Source of the DNA: an uncultured Phycisphaerales bacterium
Lineage (GTDB): Bacteria > Planctomycetota > Phycisphaerae > WQYP01
DNA length: 8,972 bases
Direction of reading: 5' to 3'
Assembly (NCBI GenBank): GCA_937901265.1
Contig: CALCHA010000201.1
Coordinates: forward strand, 1-8,972
Of this stretch, positions 1 to 6,459 are shown piece by piece; positions within the stretch are counted from its first letter, which is position 1; each line of letters begins with the position of its first letter. Made by a program: the position numbers and the translations under genes. The notes below the pieces were generated by a model. The model was not told the DNA's origin. It saw nothing but the letters and a program-made list of their open reading frames with translations, and ran no database searches.

Positions 1-598
1 CGTCACCGGCGACAAAAAATATATCGACGCCATGGACAAGCAATGGTGGATCACCACCGAGAAGCTCTACGACAAGGACGAGCATCTCTTTTTCCGCGAC
101 AACCGCTTCATGAACCAGAAGACGCCCTCCGGCAAAAAGGTCTTCTGGGGCCGGGGCAACGGGTGGGTCGTCGCGGGCCTGGCCCATGTGCTGGAGTACA
201 TGCCCAAGGACTATCCCACGCGGCCCAAATACGAAGCGCTCTTCAAGGACATGTGCACCCGGATCGCCTCGCTGCAGGGTGCCGATGGCATGTGGCGCGT
301 GAGTCTGCTGGACCCCGAATCGGCCCCGCCTCCGGAGTCCTCCGCCACCGCGTTTTTCGCCTTCGCCACGACGTGGGGCATCAACAACGGCCTGCTCGAC
401 CGCGCAAAATTTGAGCCCGTCGCGCTCAAGGCCTGGGCCGGCCTCAACAGCCACCTCCGCCCCGACGGCCTGATCGGCTCCGTCCAGAAGGTCTCCGATC
501 GCCCCGACTCCATCGAACCCGATACCACGATGCCCTACGCGGTGGGGGGATACCTCCTCACCGGTGCGGAAATGATCAAACTCCTCCCCGCCCATTAA
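1..598 (+). CDS. GH105 unsaturated rhamnogalacturonyl hydrolase, 3' part (5' end outside window)
   Basis: The last 198 codons of a glycoside hydrolase family 105 (GH88/105, YteR/RhiN-like) enzyme, open from base 2 to a TAA. Family enzymes hydrate and release the unsaturated 4,5-uronic acid that polysaccharide lyases leave at the non-reducing end of pectin-derived (rhamnogalacturonan) or ulvan oligosaccharides. Seen here are the RDNRF segment (fragment residues 32-36), the family hallmark WGRGNGW (49-55, whose Arg and Trp line the active site in YteR-type enzymes), helix repeats with LQGADGMWR (91-99), the AWG-like block TTWGINNGLLDR (123-134), and a C-terminal PYAVGGYLLTGAEM block (178-191). 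These fit the second half of an (alpha/alpha)6 barrel. Full-length members are about 350-420 aa, so roughly half, including the catalytic Asp and any signal peptide, lies upstream. The family call is confident; the exact substrate is inferred from the DUF4861 neighbours. Confidence 0.9.
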   Translation, partial: VTGDKKYIDAMDKQWWITTEKLYDKDEHLFFRDNRFMNQKTPSGKKVFWGRGNGWVVAGLAHVLEYMPKDYPTRPKYEALFKDMCTRIASLQGADGMWRVSLLDPESAPPPESSATAFFAFATTWGINNGLLDRAKFEPVALKAWAGLNSHLRPDGLIGSVQKVSDRPDSIEPDTTMPYAVGGYLLTGAEMIKLLPAH

Positions 599-700
599 GC
601 CCGACGTCAGGCGCGCCAGTTTTGGAATCACTTCGTAAAATACTTCGCCCTCTCCGGCGTTATACCTCATAATATACCCTTTGCCTCCAGGAGCTATTTC
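599..700 (+). promoter_or_regulatory. Intergenic region with candidate promoter upstream of the DUF4861 pair
   Basis: This 102-bp gap is the most AT-rich stretch near the cluster. CATAAT at 668-673 differs from the sigma70 -10 consensus at one base. With an 18-bp spacer, TTCGCC at 644-649 is only a weak -35. AGGAG at 689-693 is the Shine-Dalgarno, 7 nt before the ATG. No hairpin with a T-run follows the GH105 stop, so read-through from GH105 is equally possible. The promoter is a visual match only. Confidence 0.35.
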
Positions 701-1744
701 ATGAATACCCGCAGCCCCGCATCCCGATTCCTCGCCATCGCCGTGATCGCAGCCGGTGCGGCCGCCGTGATCGGCTCCTGTGCCCTGGCCCAAACATCCT
801 CCACCGCCCCCGAGGGCGACAAAGTGCTTTGCATGGCCCGCTACACCGGCTCGGGCGCCAAGCCCCCCGAACGCTGGGATGACATCTTCTGGGAAAATGA
901 CCGCATCGCCCACCGTATCTACGGCCCCGCCGTCTCCCGCCCCGCCCCCAACGGCGAAGGCCTCGTCACCTCCGGCATCGACGTGTGGGTCAAAAGCGTC
1001 CGCGTCCCTTTCATGGACAAACAACTTGCCACCGGCCACCAGCACGATGACACCACCGGCATGGGCCGCGACTGCTACGACGTTCAGGCGACCTGCGGTG
1101 CCGGCGGCCTGGGCATCTGGGATGACGCCACTCACAAGCTCATGCGTTCGGCCAACTGGGCCACCAACGGCGGCTTCGTCAGCGGCCCCGACGTCGCCTC
1201 CTTCTGGGTCACCTACGCCCCCTGGGACGCCGGCAATGGCCGTAAGGTCGAGGAAAAACGCACCTTCACGCTTCCAGCAGGCACCAACTTCACGCGCCTC
1301 GTCTCCACCATCGATGACGTCTCCACGCCCCCCAACCACTCCGAGCTTCTCGTCGGTATCGGCATCGCCAAACGCACCATCGACGGAAAGCGCTTCCTCG
1401 CCGAGCCCGGCGTCCCCGCCAACAACTTCCACTTCGACAAGGACAAGGGCGTCTTCGTCTATTGGGAGCCCGAGCAGCACTACCGCACCCCGCTCGAAGC
1501 CGGCCACACGGGCGTCGCCGTGATCGTCGATCCCGCGTCCATTGTGAAGGTCATCACCGACGAGCCCGACCAGAACCTCCTCATCGTCAAAGTCACGCCC
1601 GGCAAGCCCTGGGTTTACTACACGGGTGCCTGCTGGAGCCTCGGCCTCGATTTCCACACCATGCCGGAGTGGCAGAAGTACGCCGAATCCTTCAAGCCCA
1701 ACTTCGACCCCACCGCCCCCTACACCGCCACCTCCCCCAAATAA
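701..1744 (+). CDS. DUF4861 family exported protein (first of tandem pair)
   Basis: A 347-aa protein of the DUF4861 family, which often sits in pectin/rhamnogalacturonan utilisation loci beside GH105 and polysaccharide lyases and has no firmly known reaction to my knowledge. It starts at the ATG 7 nt after AGGAG. The N-terminus is an export signal (hydrophobic about 10-26). It could be a lipoprotein signal (IGS before Cys27) or a type I signal cleaved after ALA30. Family blocks: WENDRIAHRIYGP (64-76), SGIDVWVKSVR (91-101), GLGIWDD (136-142), TYAPW (171-175), FTLPAGTNFTR (189-199), VYWEPEQ (253-259), VYYTGACWSLGLDFHT (305-320) and W324. It is clearly paralogous to the next gene (roughly 40-50% alike by eye in the core) but longer, with its own region before WEPEQ. 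Leu and Val codons are mostly CTC and GTC. It probably acts in the periplasm or at the outer membrane on the products handled by GH105; this role is inferred from position. Confidence 0.85.
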   Translation: MNTRSPASRFLAIAVIAAGAAAVIGSCALAQTSSTAPEGDKVLCMARYTGSGAKPPERWDDIFWENDRIAHRIYGPAVSRPAPNGEGLVTSGIDVWVKSVRVPFMDKQLATGHQHDDTTGMGRDCYDVQATCGAGGLGIWDDATHKLMRSANWATNGGFVSGPDVASFWVTYAPWDAGNGRKVEEKRTFTLPAGTNFTRLVSTIDDVSTPPNHSELLVGIGIAKRTIDGKRFLAEPGVPANNFHFDKDKGVFVYWEPEQHYRTPLEAGHTGVAVIVDPASIVKVITDEPDQNLLIVKVTPGKPWVYYTGACWSLGLDFHTMPEWQKYAESFKPNFDPTAPYTATSPK

Positions 1745-1771
1745 TCTCCTCTAAACGCTTCAGGAGCCCTC

Positions 1772-2746
1772 ATGAAATCTCGCCTTCTTCCCGCCGCCGC
1801 GCTGCTTGCCGGTGCCGCCCTCGCCGCCTGCCAGTCGATGCCGGCCGGCCCCGCGTCCACCTACAACGGCCAGACGGCCTCCACGCAATCCGGCACGGCC
1901 CCGCAGGCCTTCGTCCGCTACGTCCCCGAACGCGTCGACGACATCGCCTGGGAAAACGACCGCATCGCCTTTCGCATCTACGGCCCCGAGCTCGAAACCG
2001 CCGCCCCCCCCTTCTCCTCCGGCATCGACGTCTGGGCCAAGAGCGTCCGCACCCCCATCGTCAACAAGTGGAACGCACTTGGTGAACATTTCTACCACCT
2101 CGATCACGGCGAAGGCCTCGATTGCTACAAGGTCGGTGCCGGCCGCGGATGCGGGGGTCTGGGCATCTGGAACGCCGACGAAAAGAAGCTCTACGTTTCG
2201 CACGATTGGCAATCCTTCAAGATCCTGAGCTCCGGCCCCGCCATCGCGAAATTCCAGGTCACCTACGCCCCCTGGCGCGTGACCACGCCCAAGGACAAGG
2301 TCGAAAACGCCGGGGCCCCCGGGCGCAAGGTCTGGCAGGTCACCACCTTCACCCTTGCGATGGGCACCAACTTCAACCGCATCGAAACCACGCTCTATTC
2401 CAATGACCCCGGCGAGATCACCGTCGGCGTCGGCCTGGCGAATCATCGCAACAAAGAGGGCATCCTCTTCCAGGATGCCCCCACCGCCCGCGAAACCTTT
2501 TGGGACAAGGCCGACAAGGACCCGTCTGACCCCATCGACCCCGGATACATCGGCACCGGCCTCATGGCCAACCCCGCCGACTTCACCGGCTTCGTCGCCA
2601 CCGAGGATGACAACCTCGCTATCCTCAGAGTCAGCCCGGGCAAACCCTTCGTCTACTACGCCGGTGCCTGCTGGTCCAAAGGCCTCGATTTCCACACCAG
2701 CGACCAATGGAATGCCTATGTGAAATCGGCGCACGAAAAATTCTGA
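1772..2746 (+). CDS. DUF4861 family lipoprotein (second of tandem pair)
   Basis: A 324-aa second DUF4861 protein, 27 bp downstream of the first and preceded by AGGAG (1762-1766) 5 nt before the ATG, so almost certainly co-transcribed. It has a clear lipoprotein signal: Lys/Arg start, hydrophobic run, lipobox LAAC with Cys20. A polar Ser/Thr/Gln spacer (21-45) follows. Family blocks: RVDDIAWENDRIAFRIYGP (54-72), SGIDVWAKSVR (83-93), HLDHGEGLDCYKVG (109-122), GLGIWN (129-134), TYAPW (164-168), FTLAMGTNFNR (193-203), VGVGLANHR (218-226) and VYYAGACWSKGLDFHT (294-309) with W313. Compared with its neighbour it keeps what I recall as the family-typical DHGEGLDCYKVG block but lacks the WEPEQ segment. 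The gene is followed by an intrinsic terminator and is the last of the cluster. The membrane anchor suggests action on oligosaccharides in the periplasm or at the cell surface. The reaction is unknown; a sugar-binding or mutarotase-like beta-sandwich fold is only a guess. Confidence 0.87.
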   Translation: MKSRLLPAAALLAGAALAACQSMPAGPASTYNGQTASTQSGTAPQAFVRYVPERVDDIAWENDRIAFRIYGPELETAAPPFSSGIDVWAKSVRTPIVNKWNALGEHFYHLDHGEGLDCYKVGAGRGCGGLGIWNADEKKLYVSHDWQSFKILSSGPAIAKFQVTYAPWRVTTPKDKVENAGAPGRKVWQVTTFTLAMGTNFNRIETTLYSNDPGEITVGVGLANHRNKEGILFQDAPTARETFWDKADKDPSDPIDPGYIGTGLMANPADFTGFVATEDDNLAILRVSPGKPFVYYAGACWSKGLDFHTSDQWNAYVKSAHEKF

Positions 2747-2767
2747 TCATTGGCTGAATCCCAACCG

Positions 2768-2800
2768 AAAGCCGCGGGTGCATTCCTCGCGGCTTTTTTT
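2768..2800 (+). terminator. Rho-independent terminator after the DUF4861 genes
   Basis: GCCGCG (2771-2776) pairs with CGCGGC (2788-2793). AAA before and TTT after extend the stem to 9 bp, with an 11-nt loop and seven T residues at 2794-2800. It lies 21 bp after the DUF4861 stop codon and closes the plus-strand polysaccharide cluster. Confidence 0.85.
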
Positions 2801-2813
2801 ACGCCCACGCAGC

Positions 2814-2820
2814 AGGGAGG
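2814..2820 (+). promoter_or_regulatory. Shine-Dalgarno AGGGAGG that fixes the GTG start of the MGMT-family gene
   Basis: AGGGAGG ends 5 nt before GTG at 2826. This strong site decides in favour of that start over an in-frame GTG at 2778, which lies inside the terminator hairpin, and over GTG at 2841, which has no comparable site. Confidence 0.7.
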
Positions 2821-2825
2821 GCCCC

Positions 2826-3146
2826 GTGAAAGGCAGTGGCGTGTCCGAGCAATCCTTTCCCGAAAAGGTCTACGCCATTGTTCGCCAGATCCCCAGCGGC
2901 AAAGTCGCCAGCTACGGCATGGTCGCCCTGCTCGCCGGCCGCCTCGGCGCCGCCCGCGCCGTCGGCCGCGCCATGCGCGACGTCCCCCGCCGCCTCAAGC
3001 TCCCCTGCCACCGCGTCACCAAATCGGATGGCTCGCTCACCGAGGAAATCTTCGCCGGCAAACAGCGTCGTACGCTCGAACGCGAAGGCATCAAATTCAA
3101 AAACAGCGGCCGCGTTGATATGGAGCGCTGCGAGTGGGAGGGATGA
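2826..3146 (+). CDS. MGMT/Atl1-family DNA alkyltransferase domain protein with intact PCHRV
   Basis: A 106-aa single-domain protein of the methylated-DNA-protein-cysteine methyltransferase C-terminal family (COG3695-like). Seen: PSGKVASYG (23-31), the helix-turn-helix region, AARAVGRAM (42-50) with Arg44 at the arginine-finger place that flips the damaged base, PCHRV (60-64) with Cys61, and a C-terminal block LEREGIKF...GRVDMERCEW (84-104) typical of the short family. Classical Ogt/Ada/MGMT proteins are longer with an N-terminal ribonuclease-H-like lobe, absent here. Classical Atl1-type proteins have Trp or Ala instead of the acceptor Cys and only flag O6-alkylguanine for nucleotide excision repair. 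Because Cys is present, true alkyl transfer is possible but unproven. It is predicted cytoplasmic and DNA-binding. It starts with GTG, stands alone between a terminator and a convergent gene remnant, and has no link to the polysaccharide genes. Confidence 0.85.
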   Translation: MKGSGVSEQSFPEKVYAIVRQIPSGKVASYGMVALLAGRLGAARAVGRAMRDVPRRLKLPCHRVTKSDGSLTEEIFAGKQRRTLEREGIKFKNSGRVDMERCEWEG

Positions 3147-3188
3147 GTACGCAGGCCTGTTGGCAAACCTCAATCGAAGTGCGGAGTG
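3147..3188. other. Short intergenic stretch at the deletion junction
   Basis: This 42-bp stretch lies between the alkyltransferase stop codon and the point where similarity to the truncated minus-strand gene ends. I see no hairpin with a T-run and no inverted repeats or target-site duplication that would mark an insertion element. Confidence 0.4.
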
Positions 3189-3254
3189 GATATGCGCAAT
3201 GCCGGCCGTGTCCAGAGCGGTCGCGGCGGCCAGCATGAGTGTTTCTGCGTTCAC
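3189..3254 (-). pseudogene. 5' remnant of a nucleotidyltransferase-like gene (about 22 codons)
   Basis: A minus-strand GTG at 3254 overlaps the TGA of the 76-aa gene as GTGA, the classic sign of translational coupling. The first 22 codons read MNAETLMLAAATALDTAGIAHI with GTG as Met. This resembles the start of a family of small nucleotidyltransferase-fold proteins that I recall as the usual downstream partner of the 76-aa family; in intact genes a G-S nucleotide-binding motif and a D-x-D motif follow. Here the next codons (HSALRLRF and on) show none of that. The frame simply runs antisense through the alkyltransferase gene to a chance stop at 2799. I read this as a gene cut off by deletion, with the breakpoint near 3188. 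The alternative is a spurious start; no database search was possible. Confidence 0.45.
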
Positions 3255-3481
3255 AATTCCTTGTCCAGTTCGCGGGCAATCTTCAGGCGGCGTTGGAAGA
3301 GCTGGCGGACTTGTTCTGCAGTGGCGTGAGGATGCTGATTTCTGATCCCGGCCATCGAAATGGACCGGGCATGTTCGTACAGACGGGCGGGGGCGAGAAG
3401 CTTCCGTTCGGGCGGGGTGCGGCGGGCGCGAAGGACTTTCTGGCGATAAATGGCTTCGCTGATTTCCGGCGTCGGCTCCAT
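3251..3481 (-). CDS. Small conserved helical protein (76 aa), orphan first gene of a nucleotidyltransferase pair
   Basis: A short charged, Cys-free, probably all-helical cytoplasmic protein with no named domain. Its layout (YRQKVLRAR at 12-20, PPERKLLAPARLYE at 23-36, MAGIRNQHPHATAEQVRQLF at 43-62, RRLKIARELD at 64-73) matches a small family I recognise from planctomycetes, cyanobacteria and verrucomicrobia, usually placed directly upstream of and overlapping a small nucleotidyltransferase-like gene. The pair looks antitoxin-like in arrangement, but I know of no proven function. It starts 19 bp after the fumarase stop codon on the same strand with no terminator between, so it may be co-transcribed with fumarase. 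The Shine-Dalgarno is weak (GGGGCGA is about 13 nt away). The downstream partner is only a remnant here. The regular motif spacing supports a real gene over a chance reading frame. Confidence 0.65.
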   Translation of the reverse strand: MEPTPEISEAIYRQKVLRARRTPPERKLLAPARLYEHARSISMAGIRNQHPHATAEQVRQLFQRRLKIARELDKEL

Positions 3482-3500
3482 GTGTGTAGTATATCGCCCC

Positions 3501-5174
3501 TCACATCAGCCCTACAAAAAAATCATTACCCTTGTCATCCACCACGATGAATGCCGGAAAGTTCACCACCTCGATCTTCCGCACCGCCTCCATCCCCAGC
3601 TCCTCAAAATCCACCAGCTCCACCTTCTTGATATTGTTCTGCGCCAGGATCGCCGCCGGCCCTCCGATGCTCCCCAGATAAAACCCGCCATGCTTCGCGC
3701 ACGCATCCGTCACCGCCTTCGAGCGATTGCCCTTGGCGATCATCACCATCGAACCGCCATGCGACTGAAACAGGTCCACGAACGAATCCATCCGCCCCGC
3801 CGTCGTTGGCCCAAAGCTCCCCGACGCCATCCCCGCCGGCGTCTTGGCCGGCCCGGCGTAGTAAATCGGATGCTGCTTGAAATACTCAGGCATCGGTTTG
3901 CCGGCATCGAGCATCTGCTTGATCCGCGCATGCGCCGCATCCCGCGCCACGATCAGCGTCCCGTTCAGGCTCAGCCGCGTTTTCACCGGAAACTTCGTCA
4001 GGATCGCCCGCACCGTCTCCATCCCAAGATCCAGATTCACGCTCACCGGCGGCGCCAATTCCGGCTGCTGGGCCGGCAGGTATTGCTCCGGATGGAACTC
4101 GAGCTGTTCCAGAAAAATCCCCTCGCGCGTGATCTTCCCCTTCACGTTCCGGTCCGCCGAGCAGGACGCCCCGATGCCGGTGGGGCAACTCGCCGCATGC
4201 CGCGGCATGCGCACCACGCGCACATCATGCGCAAAATACTTCCCGCCGAACTGCGCCCCGATCCCCGACGCCGTGCACATGCCATAAACTTTCTCCTCCC
4301 ACGCCCGATCACGAAACGCCCGCCCGCCTGCAGAGCCCGTCGTGGGCAGCCCATCGTAGTAACCCGTGCTCGCCAGCTTCACCGCCTTAAGCGTCGCCTC
4401 GGCGCTGGTTCCGCCGATCACCACCGCCACATGGTAGGGGGGGCAGGCGGAAGTTCCGATCTCTTTGAGCTTCGCGCGGATGAACGCCGCCAGCGACTCC
4501 TCATTGAGCACCGCCGGCGTCTGCTGATAAAGGTAGCTCTTGTTGGCGCTGCCGCCCCCCTTCGCCACGAACAGAAAACTGTATTCCTCCGCATGCTCGG
4601 CGCTGGTGTCGGCCAGCAAATCCACCTGTGCCGGCAGGTTGCTGGCGGTGTTTTTCTCCTTGAACATCTCCAGGGGCGCGATCTGCGAATAACGCAGGTT
4701 CTTCTCCTGATAAGTCTGGTAAATCCCCGCCGAGAGCGCCGAGGCATCGTCGCTATCGGTGAGCACCCGCTGCCCCTTTTTGCCCATGACGATGGCCGTG
4801 CCCGTGTCCTGGCATGTCGGCAGCAGCCCCGCCGAGGCCGTTACTGCGTTTTGCAGGTGGGTGTAGATAACGAAGCGGTCATTGTCGGACGCTTCCGGGT
4901 CGGCGAGTTCCTCGCGCAGCCGCTTCAGATGCGCGGGCCGCAGATAAAAGGAAATATCGCTGAACGCCGTGCTGGCCAGCAGCGTCAGACCGGCGGGCGC
5001 CACCTGCAGGTAGGTCCGCTCCGCCAGTTCCACCGTGGAGACAAACTCGCGCGTCAGCAGCCGATACTGCGTGTCATCATGCCCCAGCTGAATCGTCGGC
5101 TCGTAGGAAAATTGCCCACCGATAGGCGCGGCGACAGGGCTTTTGGGTTCGCAAGACGTGGCAATGGGAAGCAT
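3501..5174 (-). CDS. Fumarate hydratase class I, [4Fe-4S] dependent
   Basis: A 557-aa iron-sulfur fumarase (FumA/FumB type, single-chain), which interconverts fumarate and L-malate in the TCA cycle in the cytoplasm. The N-terminal domain carries three cysteines at the cluster-ligand positions of the family: Cys121 in LPTCQDTG, Cys244 in GTSACPPYH and Cys330 in [16 protein letters not shown]. The C-terminal beta domain has GPAKTPAG (441-448), [11 protein letters not shown] (453-463), KGNRS (481-485) and [13 protein letters not shown] (496-508). Length matches E. coli FumA (548 aa). ATG at 5174 was chosen because AAGGA (5182-5186) lies 7 nt before it; a longer form from TTG at 5234 would put the likely -10 promoter element inside the gene. 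The 76-aa gene follows closely. Such clusters are oxygen sensitive, so the protein suits anaerobic or low-oxygen metabolism, unless a class II fumarase lies elsewhere. Confidence 0.96.
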   Translation of the reverse strand: MLPIATSCEPKSPVAAPIGGQFSYEPTIQLGHDDTQYRLLTREFVSTVELAERTYLQVAPAGLTLLASTAFSDISFYLRPAHLKRLREELADPEASDNDRFVIYTHLQNAVTASAGLLPTCQDTGTAIVMGKKGQRVLTDSDDASALSAGIYQTYQEKNLRYSQIAPLEMFKEKNTASNLPAQVDLLADTSAEHAEEYSFLFVAKGGGSANKSYLYQQTPAVLNEESLAAFIRAKLKEIGTSACPPYHVAVVIGGTSAEATLKAVKLASTGYYDGLPTTGSAGGRAFRDRAWEEKVYGMCTASGIGAQFGGKYFAHDVRVVRMPRHAASCPTGIGASCSADRNVKGKITREGIFLEQLEFHPEQYLPAQQPELAPPVSVNLDLGMETVRAILTKFPVKTRLSLNGTLIVARDAAHARIKQMLDAGKPMPEYFKQHPIYYAGPAKTPAGMASGSFGPTTAGRMDSFVDLFQSHGGSMVMIAKGNRSKAVTDACAKHGGFYLGSIGGPAAILAQNNIKKVELVDFEELGMEAVRKIEVVNFPAFIVVDDKGNDFFVGLM

Positions 5175-5181
5175 GAAAAAA

Positions 5182-5186
5182 TCCTT
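5182..5186 (-). promoter_or_regulatory. Shine-Dalgarno AAGGA that sets the fumarase start
   Basis: AAGGA on the minus strand is 7 nt upstream of ATG at 5174. No comparable site precedes the longer TTG start at 5234. Confidence 0.6.
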
Positions 5187-5210
5187 CACAGAGAGAGGGC
5201 AGGAACTGCA

Positions 5211-5239
5211 ATTATTCCCGCTCCACCCCCCCAAGGCAA
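5211..5239 (-). promoter_or_regulatory. Sigma70-type promoter of the fumarase gene
   Basis: On the minus strand TTGCCT (5239-5234, 4 of 6 matches to the -35 consensus) is followed by an exact 17-bp spacer and AATAAT (5216-5211, 5 of 6 matches to the -10). The -10 sits about 36 bp before the chosen ATG. The spacer is very G-rich, with a run of seven G. This is the best promoter match in the window. Confidence 0.5.
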
Positions 5240-5352
5240 AGGGTCCGAGAATAGCAGGCGGAAGAGGGCGTCGTCCGAAAAAATCTCATTCGCGGTTAAG
5301 CCCGCCTCCTTTTATGCCGATGCTCCCGATAACCCTTGCGTTTCGAGACCCT

Positions 5353-6459
5353 ATGTCCCGCACCGTGTCGATCTACCTGGATTCGCCGAAGCTTATGCTC
5401 TGCCCCAACGCCGCTGCGCGGCCATCATCCACTCGCCGACGCACCTCCATCAGTCGGCTGGTCTGTCTTACCGCGGCGTCTGGCTGCACCGCAATTGCGC
5501 TGGCCCTGACGATTCTCTATTCGCACCAGGTCTCGGTGGCCACCGAGACGGGGCGTGAGAACACGCGGTTGAATGCGGCGCTCAACCACCTGCGAGTGCT
5601 GGCCGAGGCGCAGAGCCACGAAGCGCAGGGAGCGTTGGCCGACGCCCGCCGCCAGCTGGGAGCGCTGCAGGCCGCAGCAACGATCAAACGTCAGACGCCT
5701 CCCGCAGCGACGTCAGCCGAAGCCGCGCTGGCGCAGGCCCGCGGCGACCTCGCCGCCGCCAACGCCGCCAATCGGCAGCTCACCGCCACCCTCGATGACC
5801 TGGGCAGCCGGGCCAGTATCGCCGCCGAGCGGGACGTCGCGGCAACGGCGCGCATCGCAGCCCTGCAATCCAGCAATGCCGAACTTCTCGCACAGGCGGA
5901 CGCTCTCAAATCTCAGATCCTTCAGCTCGCCGCGCAGGTCCCGGCGACGGACGATTCCGCCGCTCCGCCCGCCGACGACGCCGCGCCCGCCCCGCCCACG
6001 CGCTGGGCCATGAACGTCTCCTACGACACCGCCAAAAGTTTTGCCGCACTCTGTTTCGATCGGGATTCGCTGCACGAAACGCCCGCCGGGCCGGGGAGCC
6101 CCTTTGTGTGTACCGCCGCTTCCCGCGCCGCCAGCGCTGCGATATTTTCCTTCACGCATGATGCCGCGCTGGAGCGTGTGTACGCCGCTTCCATCACGGT
6201 ATCGCTCGCCGCCGACACCCCTCGCGATCGCCTTGCGGAAAACAGCAAGCTCGTAAATCTTTTCCTCAAGGCGTTCGCCCCGGCCTGCCGCAATCCCGAT
6301 GACTGGCTCAATACCACCGCCCGCCAGCTTGCGGGCAAGGATTCGTCGCATCGGGCGATGCTGCTGGATACCACCTACAAGATTACCGCCGCCAACGACG
6401 GCCACGGCACATTCACGTTCCGCGTCGAATCCCCCCACGAGGAACTTACGGGGTTTTGA
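5353..6459 (+). CDS. Membrane-anchored coiled-coil protein of unknown function
   Basis: I do not recognise this 368-aa protein. From the ATG at 5353 it has a basic cytoplasmic N-terminus (RPSSTRRRTSISR, 23-35), one hydrophobic segment (about 36-58), a long Ala/Gln/Leu/Arg-rich heptad region likely to be coiled coil (about 64-196, broken by Pro at 116-117), an acidic Pro/Ala linker (197-217) and a C-terminal domain (218-368) with Cys234, Cys253 and Cys312. This predicts a single-pass protein with its coil and C-terminal domain outside the cytoplasm; the three cysteines could support one disulfide. Start choice is weak: in-frame ATGs at 5314, 5320, 5353 and 5395 all lack a clear Shine-Dalgarno, and the frame stays open upstream into the fumarase gene. 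It is divergent from fumarase and overlaps the end of rlmN by 14 bp. The architecture is like a divisome, secretion or scaffold component, but that is only resemblance. Confidence 0.7.
   Translation: MSRTVSIYLDSPKLMLCPNAAARPSSTRRRTSISRLVCLTAASGCTAIALALTILYSHQVSVATETGRENTRLNAALNHLRVLAEAQSHEAQGALADARRQLGALQAAATIKRQTPPAATSAEAALAQARGDLAAANAANRQLTATLDDLGSRASIAAERDVAATARIAALQSSNAELLAQADALKSQILQLAAQVPATDDSAAPPADDAAPAPPTRWAMNVSYDTAKSFAALCFDRDSLHETPAGPGSPFVCTAASRAASAAIFSFTHDAALERVYAASITVSLAADTPRDRLAENSKLVNLFLKAFAPACRNPDDWLNTTARQLAGKDSSHRAMLLDTTYKITAANDGHGTFTFRVESPHEELTGF

Noticed and set aside
1760..2734. A 324-codon open frame antisense to the second DUF4861 gene
   Set aside because: It is the complement of a family-supported gene; its Gly/Val/Ala-rich translation has no recognisable domain.
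2778..2825. Longer N-terminus for the alkyltransferase gene from GTG at 2778
   Set aside because: The start lies inside the terminator hairpin and the added residues match nothing in the family; the GTG at 2826 has AGGGAGG 5 nt upstream.
3446..3504. Terminator between fumarase and the 76-aa gene
   Set aside because: No stem followed by a T-run is present on the minus strand in the 19-bp gap or just after it.
5143..5352. Longer N-terminus for the coiled-coil protein reaching into the fumarase 5' end
   Set aside because: It would overlap the divergent fumarase start and its promoter, and the added residues are low-complexity Lys/Arg/Pro with no export or domain signal.
3450..5558. A 702-codon open frame on the plus strand opposite fumarase
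   Set aside because: It is antisense to a clear fumarase gene, its translation is dominated by His/Arg/Pro runs with no domain, and it arises from G/C-rich third positions on the other strand.
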